Shown here one piece after another: positions 26,400-35,422 of a stretch of 38,492 bases of DNA. The notes beneath the pieces were generated by a model. That model saw only the letters and a program-made list of their open reading frames with translations, had not been told where the DNA came from and searched no databases. Numbering within the stretch: the first letter of the stretch is position 1; the number at the start of each line of letters is the position of its first letter. The DNA is taken from contig NZ_NRRU01000052.1 of the NCBI RefSeq assembly GCF_016583785.1, forward strand, positions 1-38,492, in the 5' to 3' direction. Both the position numbers and the translations under genes were made by a program. The DNA is from Rubrivivax gelatinosus (GTDB taxonomy: Bacteria; Pseudomonadota; Gammaproteobacteria; Burkholderiales; Burkholderiaceae_C).

Positions 26400-26884
26400 G
26401 CCGAAAGCGCTTTCTCGATGTCGGCGGCCAGCGAGGCCGGGGAGTCGGTCGGCGCGAAGCGCTTGATCACGCGTCCGTCGCGGCCGACGAGGAATTTGGT
26501 GAAGTTCCACTTCACCGCCTGGGTGCCGAGCACGCCCCGGGCCTCGGCGGTGAGCCACTTCCACAACGGGTGGGCGTCGGCGCCGTTGACCTTCACCTTG
26601 GCCATCATCGGGAAGCTGACGCCGTAGTTGAGCTGGCAGAAGGACGCGATCTCGTCGTTCGTGCCCGGGTCCTGGCCGCCGAACTCGTTGCTCGGGAATC
26701 CCACGATCACGAGGCCACGCTCGCGCCAGGCCTGCCAGAGCTGCTCCAGGCCTTCGAACTGCGGCGTGAAGCCGCAGCGGCTGGCGGTGTTGACGACCAG
26801 CACCACCTGGCCGCGATAGGCGGACAGGGGCGCCGGCTGGCCGTCGATCGAGACGGCGTCGAAATCGGCAAGGGTCGCGGCCAT
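26396..26884 (-). CDS. Glutathione peroxidase (Cys-type, BtuE-like)
   Basis: A 162-residue thioredoxin-fold peroxidase. The peroxidatic Cys lies in '[13 protein letters not shown]' (about residue 37), the Gln in '[12 protein letters not shown]', and the Trp/Asn pair in '[10 protein letters not shown]', giving the family's Cys-Gln-Trp-Asn tetrad. Cysteine replaces selenocysteine, as usual in bacteria. It reduces peroxides with glutathione or thioredoxin. A strong GGAGG stands just before ATG 26884. It is the first gene of a two-gene unit with the aminotransferase, an odd functional pair. Confidence 0.93.
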   Translation of the reverse strand: MAATLADFDAVSIDGQPAPLSAYRGQVVLVVNTASRCGFTPQFEGLEQLWQAWRERGLVIVGFPSNEFGGQDPGTNDEIASFCQLNYGVSFPMMAKVKVNGADAHPLWKWLTAEARGVLGTQAVKWNFTKFLVGRDGRVIKRFAPTDSPASLAADIEKALSA

Positions 26885-26967
26885 CGGACCTCCGGTCGTG
26901 ACGAAACTGCCATCCTAAGGCCCCGGCCGCTGACCGGCGTTGACAGCGGCGACCGGGCCCGCGCAGC

Positions 26968-27807
26968 ATGGCTGCCGCCCATCCGCAACCGCAGGCCATG
27001 CTGCACCGCCTCCACCTGCTCGGTTTCAGCGCATTCGAGCGCAGCACGCTCGCCAGCTGCGTGCGCCTGGCCGCGACGCGTTTTCCGGGCTATGTCGAGG
27101 TCGCGAACATCGCCGACGCCGACTTCCTGGTCGCCGACGCCGAAGCGCCGCAGGCGCTGGCCGCGGTGCTGGCCTGCGAGCGCCTGGCCGACACCGTCTT
27201 CGTCGGCCGCCACGCGCCCGAAGGCGCCGCCGCCTGGATGCCGCGGCCGCTGGACGCGCTGCTGCTGCTGCGGGAACTCGACGCCATCGTCGCGCTGCGC
27301 GCCACCACGCTGGCGCCGGCCGCGGTGGCCACCGCGTGGCCGCCGGGCGTGATCTCCACCTGGCCGCCCGAGACGGCCGCCGTCGCTCAGGTCCTGCCCG
27401 CCCCCGGCGAGCAGGCGCTGATCGTCGACGACAGCGAGGTCGCCAGCTGTTATCTGGCGCGCCGGCTGCGCCGGCTCGGCCTGCCCAGCGTCGGCGCCCG
27501 GACCAGCGGCGAGGCGCTGGAGCGGCTGGCACGGCAGCGTTTCGAGTTCGTCTTCGTCGACGTCGAGCTCGGCGAACACAGCGAACTCGACGGCCTGGCG
27601 CTGTGCCGGCAGCTGCGGCGCCAGCCCGCCCCGGGCGCACGCGAGGCGGTGCTGGTGCTGGTCTCGGCGCATCACGGCGAGGTCGACCGCGTGCGCGGCG
27701 CGCTCGCCGGTGCCGACGCCTATCTCGGCAAACCGCTGGACGACGGCGAACTCACGCGCCTGGTCTCACGCCCGCCGCGCGCCGCGGCGCCCGCGGCCCG
27801 GCACTGA
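26968..27807 (+). CDS. Response regulator with degenerate N-terminal and functional C-terminal receiver domain
   Basis: A 279-residue protein with no output domain. Residues about 148-270 form a receiver: acidic pair in '[22 protein letters not shown]', phospho-acceptor Asp in '[18 protein letters not shown]', and Lys in '[12 protein letters not shown]'. Residues about 12-110 resemble a receiver that has lost its active site ('[14 protein letters not shown]', '[12 protein letters not shown]', '[18 protein letters not shown]'). No kinase is adjacent. ATG 26968 is used; ATG 26998 is an alternative. It may act as a phosphate-dependent adaptor. Its stop touches the convergent EamA stop with no gap. 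Confidence 0.8.
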   Translation: MAAAHPQPQAMLHRLHLLGFSAFERSTLASCVRLAATRFPGYVEVANIADADFLVADAEAPQALAAVLACERLADTVFVGRHAPEGAAAWMPRPLDALLLLRELDAIVALRATTLAPAAVATAWPPGVISTWPPETAAVAQVLPAPGEQALIVDDSEVASCYLARRLRRLGLPSVGARTSGEALERLARQRFEFVFVDVELGEHSELDGLALCRQLRRQPAPGAREAVLVLVSAHHGEVDRVRGALAGADAYLGKPLDDGELTRLVSRPPRAAAPAARH

Positions 27808-28701
27808 TCAGCGCGCGGCCAGCAGCGCGGCGCCGACGATCAAGGCGCCGCCCGCCAGCAGCGGCCCGGTGATCGCCGCCGCGCCCAGCAACGCTGCCGA
27901 CAGCGCCGCGAACAGCACCTCGCTGACCATCACGACCGCGGTCGCGTTCGCCGCCAGCCGCGCGGCACCGTACTGCAGCGCGAGGTTGCCGCCCAGGAAG
28001 AAGGCCGCCAGCAACAGCGCGCCCAGCATCCAGCCGGCCGCCGGCGGTGGCGGCGCGGGCAGCGCGCCCTGCGCCGCCATCACCAGAGCCAGGCTGCCGG
28101 CGATCAGCGTGCCGCCGAGGAACATCGCCAGCGCGCGCGCCGCCTGCGGCCGGTGCGCTTCACGGCGCAGCATCACGTTGTTCAGCGCGAAGCTGAAGCC
28201 GCCGGCGATGCCCAGCCACTCCGGCAGCGCACGCGGCAGCGGCAGGCCGCCGCCTTCGGGCCAGAGCACGATGGCCGCGCCGGCCAGCGCCATCACGACA
28301 CGCAGCGCCGCCGCACGCGTCAGGCGCTCGTGCAGCAGCAGCCGCGCCAGCAGCACCGTCCACAGCGGCATCAGATAGAACAGCAGCACGACACGCACGA
28401 CGTCGCCGACGGTCACGCCCCAGTTGAAGGTGGCGTTGGTCGTACCGGCCGCCGCCACCAGCACCCAGAGCACCGGCGTGCGCAGCAGCTGGCCCCAGGC
28501 CGCCGGGCGCCACAGCGTGATGACGACGACCGCCATGCCGTAGACGACGGCGGTGGCCCACAGCGGGTGCAGGCCGCGCGCCTCGAGCTGGCGAAACGGC
28601 CACCAGGACACACCCCAGACGAAGGCGTTGGCCAGCAGCGCGAGCACCGGCGCCGCCGCGCCGGCGTGGCCGGCGCGGGGCGCGGCGTGCTCAATGGCCA
28701 T
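27808..28701 (-). CDS. EamA/DMT-family membrane transporter
   Basis: A 297-residue protein with ten predicted helices in two EamA halves, starting 'MAIEHAAPRAGHAGAAAPVLALLANAFVWGVSWWPFRQLEARG'. Typical features are the 'NAFVWGVSWWPF' first helix, 'DVVRVVLLFYLMPLWTVLLARLLLHERL' (end of the first repeat) and 'TAVVMVSEVLFAALSAALLG' (second repeat). The substrate is unknown. ATG 28701 lies 11 nt inside the end of the lplT gene, so the two are coupled. A TTG at 28713 would add four residues. Confidence 0.87.
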   Translation of the reverse strand: MAIEHAAPRAGHAGAAAPVLALLANAFVWGVSWWPFRQLEARGLHPLWATAVVYGMAVVVITLWRPAAWGQLLRTPVLWVLVAAAGTTNATFNWGVTVGDVVRVVLLFYLMPLWTVLLARLLLHERLTRAAALRVVMALAGAAIVLWPEGGGLPLPRALPEWLGIAGGFSFALNNVMLRREAHRPQAARALAMFLGGTLIAGSLALVMAAQGALPAPPPPAAGWMLGALLLAAFFLGGNLALQYGAARLAANATAVVMVSEVLFAALSAALLGAAAITGPLLAGGALIVGAALLAAR

Positions 28702-29968
28702 CGGTGCGCGCAATCGTGAGCAGGCGCTCGAGCTCGTCCTTGTGTTCGACGGTGTTGCGTTTGTGCCAGCGCCGGATCGTCTCCATGATGCCGGCGACGA
28801 CCAGGCCGAAGATCGTGATCGCGGTGAAGGCCGAGAGCTCGAACCGTGTCATGCCGGCGTAGAAGGCGCCCAGCGCCAGGATGCAGGCCTGCTCGTTGAA
28901 GTTCTGCACCGCGATCGATCGGCCCGCGCCCATCAGGTTGTGGCCGCGGTGCTGCAGCAGCGCGTTCATCGGCACGACGAGGTAGCCGCCGGCAGCGCCC
29001 AGCAGCAGCAGGAAGGGGATGGCCACCGACAGGTCGCGGATGACGTTGAGCCCCATCAGCAGCACGCCCATCGCGACACCCAGCGGGATCACCGCGGTGG
29101 CGCGGTCCAGCCGCATGCGCATCGAGGCCGCGACCGCGCCGACGGCGACCCCGACCGAGACCACGCCGGCCAGCGACGAAGCCTGCGTCGTCGTGTAGCC
29201 GAGCGCCGCCGCGGCCCAGGGGAAGACGATGATGCGCAGGTTGCCGCCGACACCCCAGAACATCGTCGTCGTCGCCAGCGAGATCTGGCCCAGCTTGTCG
29301 CTCCACAGGCGTGCGTTGCAGCGCGAGAAGTCGCGCACCAGCGACAGCGGGTTGCCCGACAGCGGCTGCAGCGGTGCGTCGGTGCGCGGGATGTAGAGGT
29401 TGAACACCGCCGCCAGCAGGTAGACGAACAGCAGCACGCAGATCGCCGCCTGCGCCGGCAGGTCCAGCCCGGTGTCGACGTAGGGCAGATCCAGCGCCAG
29501 CAGATGGGGCGCGATCTGCGGCCCGACGAGCTGGCCGCCCAGCACCGTGCCCAGGATGATGCTGGCGATCGTCAGGCCCTCGATCCAGCCGTTGGCCTTG
29601 ACCAGTTGCGACGGCGGAAGCAGCTCGGTGAGGATGCCGTACTTGGCCGGCGAATAGGCCGCGGCACCCAGGCCGACGATCGAATAGGCCAGCAGCGGAT
29701 GGCCGCCGAAGAGCATCAGCAGACAGCCGATGACCTTGATGCCGTTGGAGATCAGCATCACCCGGCCCTTCGGGATCGCGTCGGCGAAGGCGCCGAGGAA
29801 GGGCGCGAGCACGACGTAGAAGAGCGCGAAGACGACGGCGAGGACGGGGATGTGCCAGCTCGGAGCCTGGCTGCTTCGCAGCAGTTCGATCGCGGCGACG
29901 GTGAGTCCGTTGTCGGCCAGCGAGCTGCAAAACTGCGCCGACATGATGGTCGAGAAACCTTTTTTCAT
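28691..29968 (-). CDS. lplT: Lysophospholipid transporter LplT (MFS)
   Basis: A 425-residue major facilitator with about 12 helices. It starts 'MKKGFSTIMSAQFCSSLADNGLTVAAIELL', the LplT N-terminus, and has 'AAYSPAKYGILTELLPPSQLVKANGWIEGLTI', a hallmark of the family. LplT flips lysophospholipids inward across the inner membrane for re-acylation. In enterobacteria it pairs with aas, which is not seen here; instead an EamA gene overlaps its end. ATG 29968 is chosen because earlier in-frame starts add only a basic leader. It diverges from alr, an arrangement common in Burkholderiales as far as I recall. Confidence 0.9.
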   Translation of the reverse strand: MKKGFSTIMSAQFCSSLADNGLTVAAIELLRSSQAPSWHIPVLAVVFALFYVVLAPFLGAFADAIPKGRVMLISNGIKVIGCLLMLFGGHPLLAYSIVGLGAAAYSPAKYGILTELLPPSQLVKANGWIEGLTIASIILGTVLGGQLVGPQIAPHLLALDLPYVDTGLDLPAQAAICVLLFVYLLAAVFNLYIPRTDAPLQPLSGNPLSLVRDFSRCNARLWSDKLGQISLATTTMFWGVGGNLRIIVFPWAAAALGYTTTQASSLAGVVSVGVAVGAVAASMRMRLDRATAVIPLGVAMGVLLMGLNVIRDLSVAIPFLLLLGAAGGYLVVPMNALLQHRGHNLMGAGRSIAVQNFNEQACILALGAFYAGMTRFELSAFTAITIFGLVVAGIMETIRRWHKRNTVEHKDELERLLTIARTDGH

Positions 29969-30110
29969 CTGTCGCGCACGCAACCGGGGACGCCGGAGCC
30001 GGGCGCCAATCCTGTGTCTCTCCATCATTCAGGGCAGGCGGTTTATAGCACGCGGGCCCGTCCGTTCCGAATGATGAAAGCCACGGACCGGCTGGCAAAA
30101 TGAGCCCGCC

Positions 30111-31199
30111 ATGCCCCGCCCCATCGAAGCCCTCGTCCATACGGACGCCCTCGCCCACAACCTCGAACGTGCCCGTGCCCGCGCCCCGGACTGCCGCAGC
30201 TGGGCGGTGATCAAGGCCAACGCCTACGGCCACGGCATCGAACGCGCCTACGAAGGCCTGCGCGCCGCCGACGGCTTCGCGCTGCTGGACCTGGCCGAGG
30301 CCGAACGTGTGCGGGCGCTGGGCTGGCGCGGGCCCATCCTGCTGCTCGAGGGTGTCTTCGAGCCGCGCGATCTGGAACTCTGTTCGCGCCTGGACCTGTG
30401 GCACGCGGTGCACTGCGACGAGCAGATCGCCTGGCTGGCCGCGCACAAGACGCACCGCCCGCACCGCGTGTTCCTGAAGATGAACAGCGGCATGAACCGC
30501 CTGGGTTTCACGCCGACCGCATTTCGCGGCGCCTGGGCGCGGCTGGACGCGCTGCCGCAGGTCGACGAGATCTCGCTGATCACGCACTTCTCCGACGCCG
30601 ACGGCGAGCGCGGCATCGCCCACCAGCTCGCCGCCTTCGACGCCGCGACGCGCGACCTGCCGGGCGAGCGCTGCCTGTCCAACAGCGCCGCGCTGCTGCG
30701 CCACGGCGTGAAGAACGACTGGGTGCGCGCCGGCATCCTGCTCTACGGCAGCGCGCCCGACTTTCCCGAGCACGACATCGCCCACTGGGACCTGCAGCCG
30801 ACGATGACGCTGCGCTCGCGCATCATCGCCACGCAGACGCTGGCCGCCAGCGACACCGTCGGCTACGGCAGCAGCTTCACCGCGCCGGGGCCCATGCGCG
30901 TGGGCGTCGTCGCCTGCGGCTATGCCGACGGCTACCCGCGCCTGTGCCCCACCGGCACGCCGGCGCTGGTCGACGGACAGCGCACGCGCACCATCGGCCG
31001 GGTGTCGATGGACATGCTCGAAGTCGACCTGACGGACCTGCCCGCTGCCGGCATCGGCAGCGAGGTCACGCTCTGGGGCCGCGGCCCGGGCGGCGCGGTG
31101 CTGGCGATCGACGAGGTCGCGCGTGCCGCCGGCACCCTGGGCTACGAGCTGATGTGCGCCGTCGCGCCGCGCGTGACGATGCGCGTGGCTGAAGACTGA
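30111..31199 (+). CDS. alr: Alanine racemase
   Basis: A 362-residue fold-type III PLP enzyme that interconverts L- and D-alanine for peptidoglycan. The PLP lysine is Lys35 in '[12 protein letters not shown]'. The second catalytic base is Tyr252 in 'DTVGYGSSF'. '[10 protein letters not shown]', '[10 protein letters not shown]', 'VRAGILLYG' and '[12 protein letters not shown]' complete the family marks. ATG 30111 fits the family start. The stop overlaps the next gene as TGATG. It heads an alr-arfB-radA run on the plus strand. Confidence 0.97.
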   Translation: MPRPIEALVHTDALAHNLERARARAPDCRSWAVIKANAYGHGIERAYEGLRAADGFALLDLAEAERVRALGWRGPILLLEGVFEPRDLELCSRLDLWHAVHCDEQIAWLAAHKTHRPHRVFLKMNSGMNRLGFTPTAFRGAWARLDALPQVDEISLITHFSDADGERGIAHQLAAFDAATRDLPGERCLSNSAALLRHGVKNDWVRAGILLYGSAPDFPEHDIAHWDLQPTMTLRSRIIATQTLAASDTVGYGSSFTAPGPMRVGVVACGYADGYPRLCPTGTPALVDGQRTRTIGRVSMDMLEVDLTDLPAAGIGSEVTLWGRGPGGAVLAIDEVARAAGTLGYELMCAVAPRVTMRVAED

Positions 31200-31606
31200 T
31201 GGCCGACGCGCCGCGCATCGACCGGCGCGAAGTCGTATTCGCGGCGATCCGCGCCCAGGGCGCGGGCGGGCAGAACGTGAACAAGGTGTCGAACGCGGTG
31301 CACCTGCGCTTCGACATCCGCGCCTCCTCGCTGCCCGAGCCGATCAAGGAGCGCCTGCTGGCGATGGCCGACCAGCGCATCGTCAGCGACGGCGTCGTCG
31401 TCATCAAGGCGCAGACCCACCGCAGCCTGCCGCGCAACCAGGCCGACGCCCTGGCGCGGCTGCAGGCGCTGGTCGACGCCGCCGCCGAGGTCCAGGCCAC
31501 GCGCCGGGCGACCAAACCCACCTGGTCGTCCAAGCAGCGCCGGCTGCAGGGCAAGGCGCGCGACGCCCAGGTCAAGGCCGGACGCGGCCGCGTGCGCGAG
31601 TTCTGA
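31199..31606 (+). CDS. arfB: Peptidyl-tRNA hydrolase ArfB (ribosome rescue)
   Basis: A 135-residue release-factor-like hydrolase. The catalytic GGQ lies at residues 23-25 in 'QGAGGQNVNKVSNAVHLRFD'. The C-terminal tail is highly basic ('TKPTWSSKQRRLQGKARDAQVKAGRGRVREF'), as required to fit the empty mRNA channel of stalled ribosomes. ArfB frees the nascent chain from non-stop ribosomes without a stop codon. ATG 31199 overlaps the alr stop. radA follows after 12 nt. Confidence 0.95.
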   Translation: MADAPRIDRREVVFAAIRAQGAGGQNVNKVSNAVHLRFDIRASSLPEPIKERLLAMADQRIVSDGVVVIKAQTHRSLPRNQADALARLQALVDAAAEVQATRRATKPTWSSKQRRLQGKARDAQVKAGRGRVREF

Positions 31607-31618
31607 CAGGAGCCACCC

Positions 31619-32971
31619 GTGGCGAAAACGATCTACACCTGCCGCGAATGCGGCGGCACCAGCCCGAAGTGGCTGGGCAAATGCCCGGCCTGCGGCGCCT
31701 GGAACTCGCTGGACGAAGGCGTGGCCGAGGCGACGACGAAGAACAACCGCTTCCAGGCGCTGGCCAGGAGCCAGCCGGTGGTGACGCTGGCCGAGATCGA
31801 CGCCGCCGACGTCGCGCGCACGCCCACCGGCCAGGAGGAACTCGACCGCGTGCTCGGCGGCGGCATCGTCGCCGGTGGCGTGACGCTGATCGGCGGCGAC
31901 CCCGGCATCGGCAAGAGCACGCTGCTGCTGCAGGCGCTGGACGCGCTGTCGGCCGTGATGCCGGTGCTCTACGTCACCGGCGAGGAGTCGGGCGCCCAGG
32001 TCGCGCTGCGCGCGCGCCGGCTCGGGCTGTCGGGCGCCAAGGTGCGTGTCGTCGCCGAGATCTCGCTGGAGAAGATCCTGGCGACGCTGGAGGCCGAACA
32101 GCCGGCCTTCTGCGTCATCGACTCGATCCAGACGCTGTATTCCGACCAGCTGAGCTCGGCGCCGGGCTCGGTGGCCCAGGTGCGCGAATGCGCGGCGCAG
32201 CTCACGCGTGTGGCCAAGACCGGCGGCTGCGCGATGGTGCTGGTCGGCCACGTGACCAAGGAAGGCGCGCTCGCCGGGCCGCGTGTGCTCGAGCACATCG
32301 TCGACACGGTGCTGTATTTCGAAGGCGACACGCATTCGAGCTTCCGCCTGGTGCGCGCGATCAAGAACCGCTTCGGTGCCGTCAACGAGATCGGCGTCTT
32401 CGCGATGACGGAGAAGGGGCTGCGCGGCGTCAGCAACCCGAGTGCGATCTTCCTGTCGGCGCACGCCGAGCCGGTGTCGGGCTCCTGCGTGCTGGTGACG
32501 CTGGAAGGCACGCGGCCGCTGCTGGTGGAGATCCAGGCGCTGGTCGACAGCGGCGGGCCGAGCCCGCGGCGGCTGTCGGTCGGCCTGGACCGCGACCGGC
32601 TGGCAATGCTGCTGGCGGTGCTGCACCGCCACGCCGGCGTCTCGTGCATGGACCAGGACGTGTTCGTCAACGCCGTCGGCGGCGTGCGCATCGCCGAGCC
32701 GGCGGCCGACCTGGCGGTGCTGCTGTCGATCACGAGCTCGCTGCGCGGCAAGCCGCTGCCGCGCGGTTTCGTCGCCTTCGGCGAAGTGGGCCTGGCCGGC
32801 GAGGTGCGCCCGGCGCCGCGTGGCCAGGAGCGGCTGAAAGAAGCCGCCAAGCTGGGTTTTTCGGTCGCCGTCGTGCCCAAGGCGAACGCGCCGAAGAAGC
32901 CGATCGAGGGCCTGACGATCCACGCGGTCGAGCGCATCGAGCAGGCGATCGAGGTCGTGCGCGGGCTCTGA
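31619..32971 (+). CDS. radA: DNA repair protein RadA
   Basis: A 450-residue RecA-like helicase acting in recombination branch migration. The N-terminal zinc finger uses Cys8, 11, 22 and 25 ('CRECGGTSPKWLGKCPAC'). Walker A is 'GGDPGIGKSTLL' near residue 92, and the RadA-specific KNRFG motif is at about 249-253. The C-terminal Lon-like domain contains 'GGVRIAEPAADLAVLLSITSS' and 'GEVGLAGEVRPAPRGQERLKEA'. The GTG at 31619 has 'caggag' 7-12 nt upstream and starts the zinc finger immediately. The phosphoesterase gene follows 2 nt after the stop. Confidence 0.97.
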   Translation: MAKTIYTCRECGGTSPKWLGKCPACGAWNSLDEGVAEATTKNNRFQALARSQPVVTLAEIDAADVARTPTGQEELDRVLGGGIVAGGVTLIGGDPGIGKSTLLLQALDALSAVMPVLYVTGEESGAQVALRARRLGLSGAKVRVVAEISLEKILATLEAEQPAFCVIDSIQTLYSDQLSSAPGSVAQVRECAAQLTRVAKTGGCAMVLVGHVTKEGALAGPRVLEHIVDTVLYFEGDTHSSFRLVRAIKNRFGAVNEIGVFAMTEKGLRGVSNPSAIFLSAHAEPVSGSCVLVTLEGTRPLLVEIQALVDSGGPSPRRLSVGLDRDRLAMLLAVLHRHAGVSCMDQDVFVNAVGGVRIAEPAADLAVLLSITSSLRGKPLPRGFVAFGEVGLAGEVRPAPRGQERLKEAAKLGFSVAVVPKANAPKKPIEGLTIHAVERIEQAIEVVRGL

Positions 32972-32973
32972 AC

Positions 32974-33729
32974 ATGCGCTGGGCCGTCGTCTCCGACATC
33001 CACGGCAACCTGCCGGCACTCGAAGCCGTGATCGCCGACGCCGGCGCGGTCGACGGCTGGCTGAACCTGGGCGACATCGTCTCGGGCCCGCTGTGGCCGC
33101 TGGAGACGGCGCGCCGGCTGATGGCCTTGAACTGGCCGACGATCGCCGGCAACCACGAGCGCCAGCTGCTGACGCTGGCGCGCGAACGCATGGGCGCGAG
33201 CGACCGCCACGCCTTCGACGCGCTGGGCGCGGCCGAACGCGCCTGGCTGGCGGCGCTGCCGGCGACGATGAAGCCGCACCCGGACGTGACGGCGCTGCAC
33301 GGCAGCGCACGCCGCGACGTCGAATACCTGCTGCACAGCGTGCACCCCGACGGTCTGCACGAGGCCGACGACACCGAGGTCGCGGCGCGCCTGCCCGGCG
33401 TCGCCACGCCCTGGGTGCTCTGCGGCCACAGCCACCTGCCGCGGCTGCGCAGCGTCGGCGCGACGAAGGTTCTCAACCCAGGCAGCGTCGGCCTGCCCGC
33501 CTTCGACGACGAGCATCCCTGGCCGCACGTCGCCGAAACCGGCACGCCGCAGGCGCGCTACGCCTGGCTCGACCTGGACGCCAGCGGCTGGCGCGCGACG
33601 CTGCGTGCGGTCGACTACGAGCACGAGACGGCGGCCCGGCGCGCCGAAGCCAACGGCCGCGACGACTGGGCCGACGCGCTGCGCAGCGGCCGCGTCGGCC
33701 GGCACGAAGCCGACATCGCCGGCAGCTGA
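32974..33729 (+). CDS. Calcineurin-type metallophosphoesterase (YfcE/DUF2156-like fold)
   Basis: A 251-residue phosphoesterase with all metal-binding blocks: 'VSDIHGN' (Asp8, His10), 'LNLGDIVSGP', 'AGNHERQ', 'ALHGSARRDVEYLL', 'LCGHSHLPRL' and 'VLNPGSVGLP'. The fold is that of the YfcE-like small phosphodiesterases; the substrate could be a phosphodiester or a nucleotide and cannot be decided. ATG 32974 lies 2 nt after the radA stop, so both are probably in one operon. The C-terminal ~50 residues are charged and end 'GRHEADIAGS'. Confidence 0.88.
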   Translation: MRWAVVSDIHGNLPALEAVIADAGAVDGWLNLGDIVSGPLWPLETARRLMALNWPTIAGNHERQLLTLARERMGASDRHAFDALGAAERAWLAALPATMKPHPDVTALHGSARRDVEYLLHSVHPDGLHEADDTEVAARLPGVATPWVLCGHSHLPRLRSVGATKVLNPGSVGLPAFDDEHPWPHVAETGTPQARYAWLDLDASGWRATLRAVDYEHETAARRAEANGRDDWADALRSGRVGRHEADIAGS

Positions 33730-33755
33730 CACGGCGGCCGGCGCGCCGCTACGAT
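33726..33755 (+). promoter_or_regulatory. Candidate sigma-70 promoter for 33820 gene / ilvE
   Basis: CTGACA (33726-33731) and TACGAT (33750-33755) are separated by 18 nt, overlapping the phosphoesterase stop codon. The next start is 65 nt downstream. Confidence 0.45.
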
Positions 33756-33819
33756 CGCGGCCGTCGCCGACTGCCACCGCAATGAACCGCCCTGCCCCGA
33801 ACCCGCCTGGAGCCCACCG

Positions 33820-34227
33820 ATGAACGCCTGGTTTGGCTGGGCGCTGGCCGCGGCCGCCGTCGCCGTGGGTTATGTCGGCTGGGGCTGGCGCGGCGTCGCG
33901 CTCGGCGCCACCGTCGTCGTCTTCTGGCTGCTGCTGCAGTTCAGCCGCGCGCTGCGCGCGATGCAGCAGGCGGCGCAGCGCCCGCGCGCCAGCATCGCCA
34001 ACGCGGTCACGCTGCACGCCCGGCTGGAACGCGGCCAGCGCATGCTGCAGCTGCTGCGCCTGGCCGGCAGCCTGGGCGAGAAGGTGGCCGACGAGCCCGA
34101 GACCTTCGTCTGGCGCGACGCCGGCGGCGACGCGGTGCGCGTGCAGCTGCACAACGGCCGTGTCAGCGCCTGGACCCTGGAACGCGCGGCCGGCGCCGAC
34201 GGCGACGCCCAGGCCCCCGCCGCCTAG
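33820..34227 (+). CDS. Small membrane protein of unknown function
   Basis: A 135-residue protein. Two closely spaced hydrophobic segments at the N-terminus (about residues 4-22 and 26-43, 'GWALAAAAVAVGYVGWGW' and 'VALGATVVVFWLLLQF') are followed by a charged cytoplasmic-type domain with 'LGEKVADEPETFVWRDAGGDAVRVQLHNGRVSAWTLER'. No family function is known to me. It precedes ilvE by 41 nt; the TAG stop overlaps a TAGAAT -10-like element. Confidence 0.75.
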   Translation: MNAWFGWALAAAAVAVGYVGWGWRGVALGATVVVFWLLLQFSRALRAMQQAAQRPRASIANAVTLHARLERGQRMLQLLRLAGSLGEKVADEPETFVWRDAGGDAVRVQLHNGRVSAWTLERAAGADGDAQAPAA

Positions 34228-34230
34228 AAT
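34225..34230 (+). promoter_or_regulatory. Possible -10 (TAGAAT) of ilvE
   Basis: TAGAAT lies 38 nt before the ilvE start and shares its first three bases with the stop codon of the preceding gene. No good -35 is seen, so this is tentative. Confidence 0.35.
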
Positions 34231-34268
34231 CGTTGCCCTCCGAACCGCTTTTTCCCCGAGGAATGACC

Positions 34269-35192
34269 ATGTCGATGTCCGACCGCGACGGCAAGATCTG
34301 GATGGACGGCGAGCTCGTCGACTGGCGCGACGCGAAGATCCATGTGCTGACGCACACGCTGCACTACGGCTGCGGCGCCTTCGAAGGCGTGCGCGCCTAT
34401 CACACCGCCCAGGGCACGGCGATCTTCCGCCTGCAGGAGCACACCGAGCGCCTGTTCAACAGCGCCAAGATCCTGCGCATGAAGATCCCGTTCACGCCGC
34501 AGCAGGTGATGGACGCGCAGCGCGAGGTCGTGCGCGCCAACAAGCTCGACAGCTGCTACCTGCGCCCGCTGACCTGGCTGGGCTCGGAAAAGCTCGGCGT
34601 CAGCCCCAAGGGCAACACCGTGCACCTGATGATCGCCGCCTGGCCCTGGGGCGCCTACCTGGGCGAGGAAGGCCTGCGCCGCGGCATCCGCGTCAAGACC
34701 AGCAGCTACACCCGCCACCACGTCAACATCACGATGACGCAGGCCAAGGCGGTGAGCAACTACACGAACTCGATCCTGGCGAACATGGAAGCCACGGACG
34801 ACGGTTACGACGAGGCGCTGCTGCTCGACGCCTCGGGCTTCGTCTCCGAAGGAGCCGGCGAGAACCTGTTCGTCGTGCGTGGCGGCACCGTCTACACGCC
34901 CGACCTGTCGGCCGGCGCGCTCAACGGCATCACGCGCAACACGATCTTCGCGATCTGCCGCGACCTGGGCATCGCCGTGGTCGAGAAGCGCATCACGCGT
35001 GACGAGGTCTACATCTCCGACGAAGCCTTCTTCACCGGCACCGCCGCCGAAGTCACGCCGATCCGCGAACTCGACCGCATCGAGATCGGCGCCGGCGCGC
35101 GCGGCCCCGTGACCGAGAAGATCCAGGCGGCCTTCTTCGACATCGTCAACGGCCGCAATCCGAAGTACGCCGAGTGGCTCACGAAAGTCTGA
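34269..35192 (+). CDS. ilvE: Branched-chain amino acid aminotransferase
   Basis: A 307-residue fold-type IV PLP aminotransferase that performs the last step of valine, leucine and isoleucine synthesis. It starts 'MSMSDRDGKIWMDGELVDWRDAKIHVLTHTLHYGCGAFEGVRAY'. The PLP lysine is Lys160 in 'QAKAVSNYTNS', and 'DASGFVSEGAGENLFVV' and 'FFTGTAAEVTPI' are family marks. ATG 34269 is preferred over 34263 and 34233 because GAGG at 34258-34261 is correctly spaced and the length equals the family norm. The CHCC zinc-finger gene follows after 2 nt. Confidence 0.96.
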   Translation: MSMSDRDGKIWMDGELVDWRDAKIHVLTHTLHYGCGAFEGVRAYHTAQGTAIFRLQEHTERLFNSAKILRMKIPFTPQQVMDAQREVVRANKLDSCYLRPLTWLGSEKLGVSPKGNTVHLMIAAWPWGAYLGEEGLRRGIRVKTSSYTRHHVNITMTQAKAVSNYTNSILANMEATDDGYDEALLLDASGFVSEGAGENLFVVRGGTVYTPDLSAGALNGITRNTIFAICRDLGIAVVEKRITRDEVYISDEAFFTGTAAEVTPIRELDRIEIGAGARGPVTEKIQAAFFDIVNGRNPKYAEWLTKV

Positions 35193-35194
35193 CC

Positions 35195-35401
35195 ATGAGC
35201 GAACCCAAAGCCATCGTCGAGGTCCAGGCGGCCGAGCTCGCCGGCCCGGGCGTCGTTTTCTGCCCGAACCCGAAGATGCCGCTGTGGAGCAACCACCCGC
35301 GCGTCTTCATCGACGTCGCGACGACGGGTGAAGGCAGCTGCCCCTACTGCGGCACGCTGTACCGGCTGGCGCCGGGCACCCAGGCTGCGGGCGGCCACTG
35401 A
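35195..35401 (+). CDS. CHCC zinc-finger domain protein
   Basis: A 68-residue zf-CHCC protein related to the NDUFS6 subunit of mitochondrial complex I. The probable zinc ligands are Cys23 ('VVFCPNP'), His34 ('SNHPRVFIDV'), Cys49 and Cys52 ('GSCPYCGTLYRL'). ATG 35195 lies 2 nt after the ilvE stop; an in-frame ATG at 35174 would overlap ilvE. Bacterial members are often found near ilvE and lipopolysaccharide genes in betaproteobacteria, with uncertain function. Its stop is part of a hairpin shared with the convergent gene. Confidence 0.9.
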   Translation: MSEPKAIVEVQAAELAGPGVVFCPNPKMPLWSNHPRVFIDVATTGEGSCPYCGTLYRLAPGTQAAGGH

Positions 35402-35422
35402 CGCGGCCCTGCGGCCGCGTCA
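35399..35422. terminator. Hairpin pairing the two convergent stop codons
   Basis: The arms 35399-35408 (tgacgcggcc) and 35413-35422 (ggccgcgtca) are perfectly complementary, with a 4-nt loop. The outer three pairs are the TGA of the zinc-finger gene and the TGA of the minus-strand gene. No T-tract follows on either strand, so termination may be weak or rely on other factors. Confidence 0.6.

Noticed and set aside
28413..30785. A 790-codon minus-strand frame across lplT and alr
   Set aside because: No domain, and it runs through three well-supported genes in other frames.
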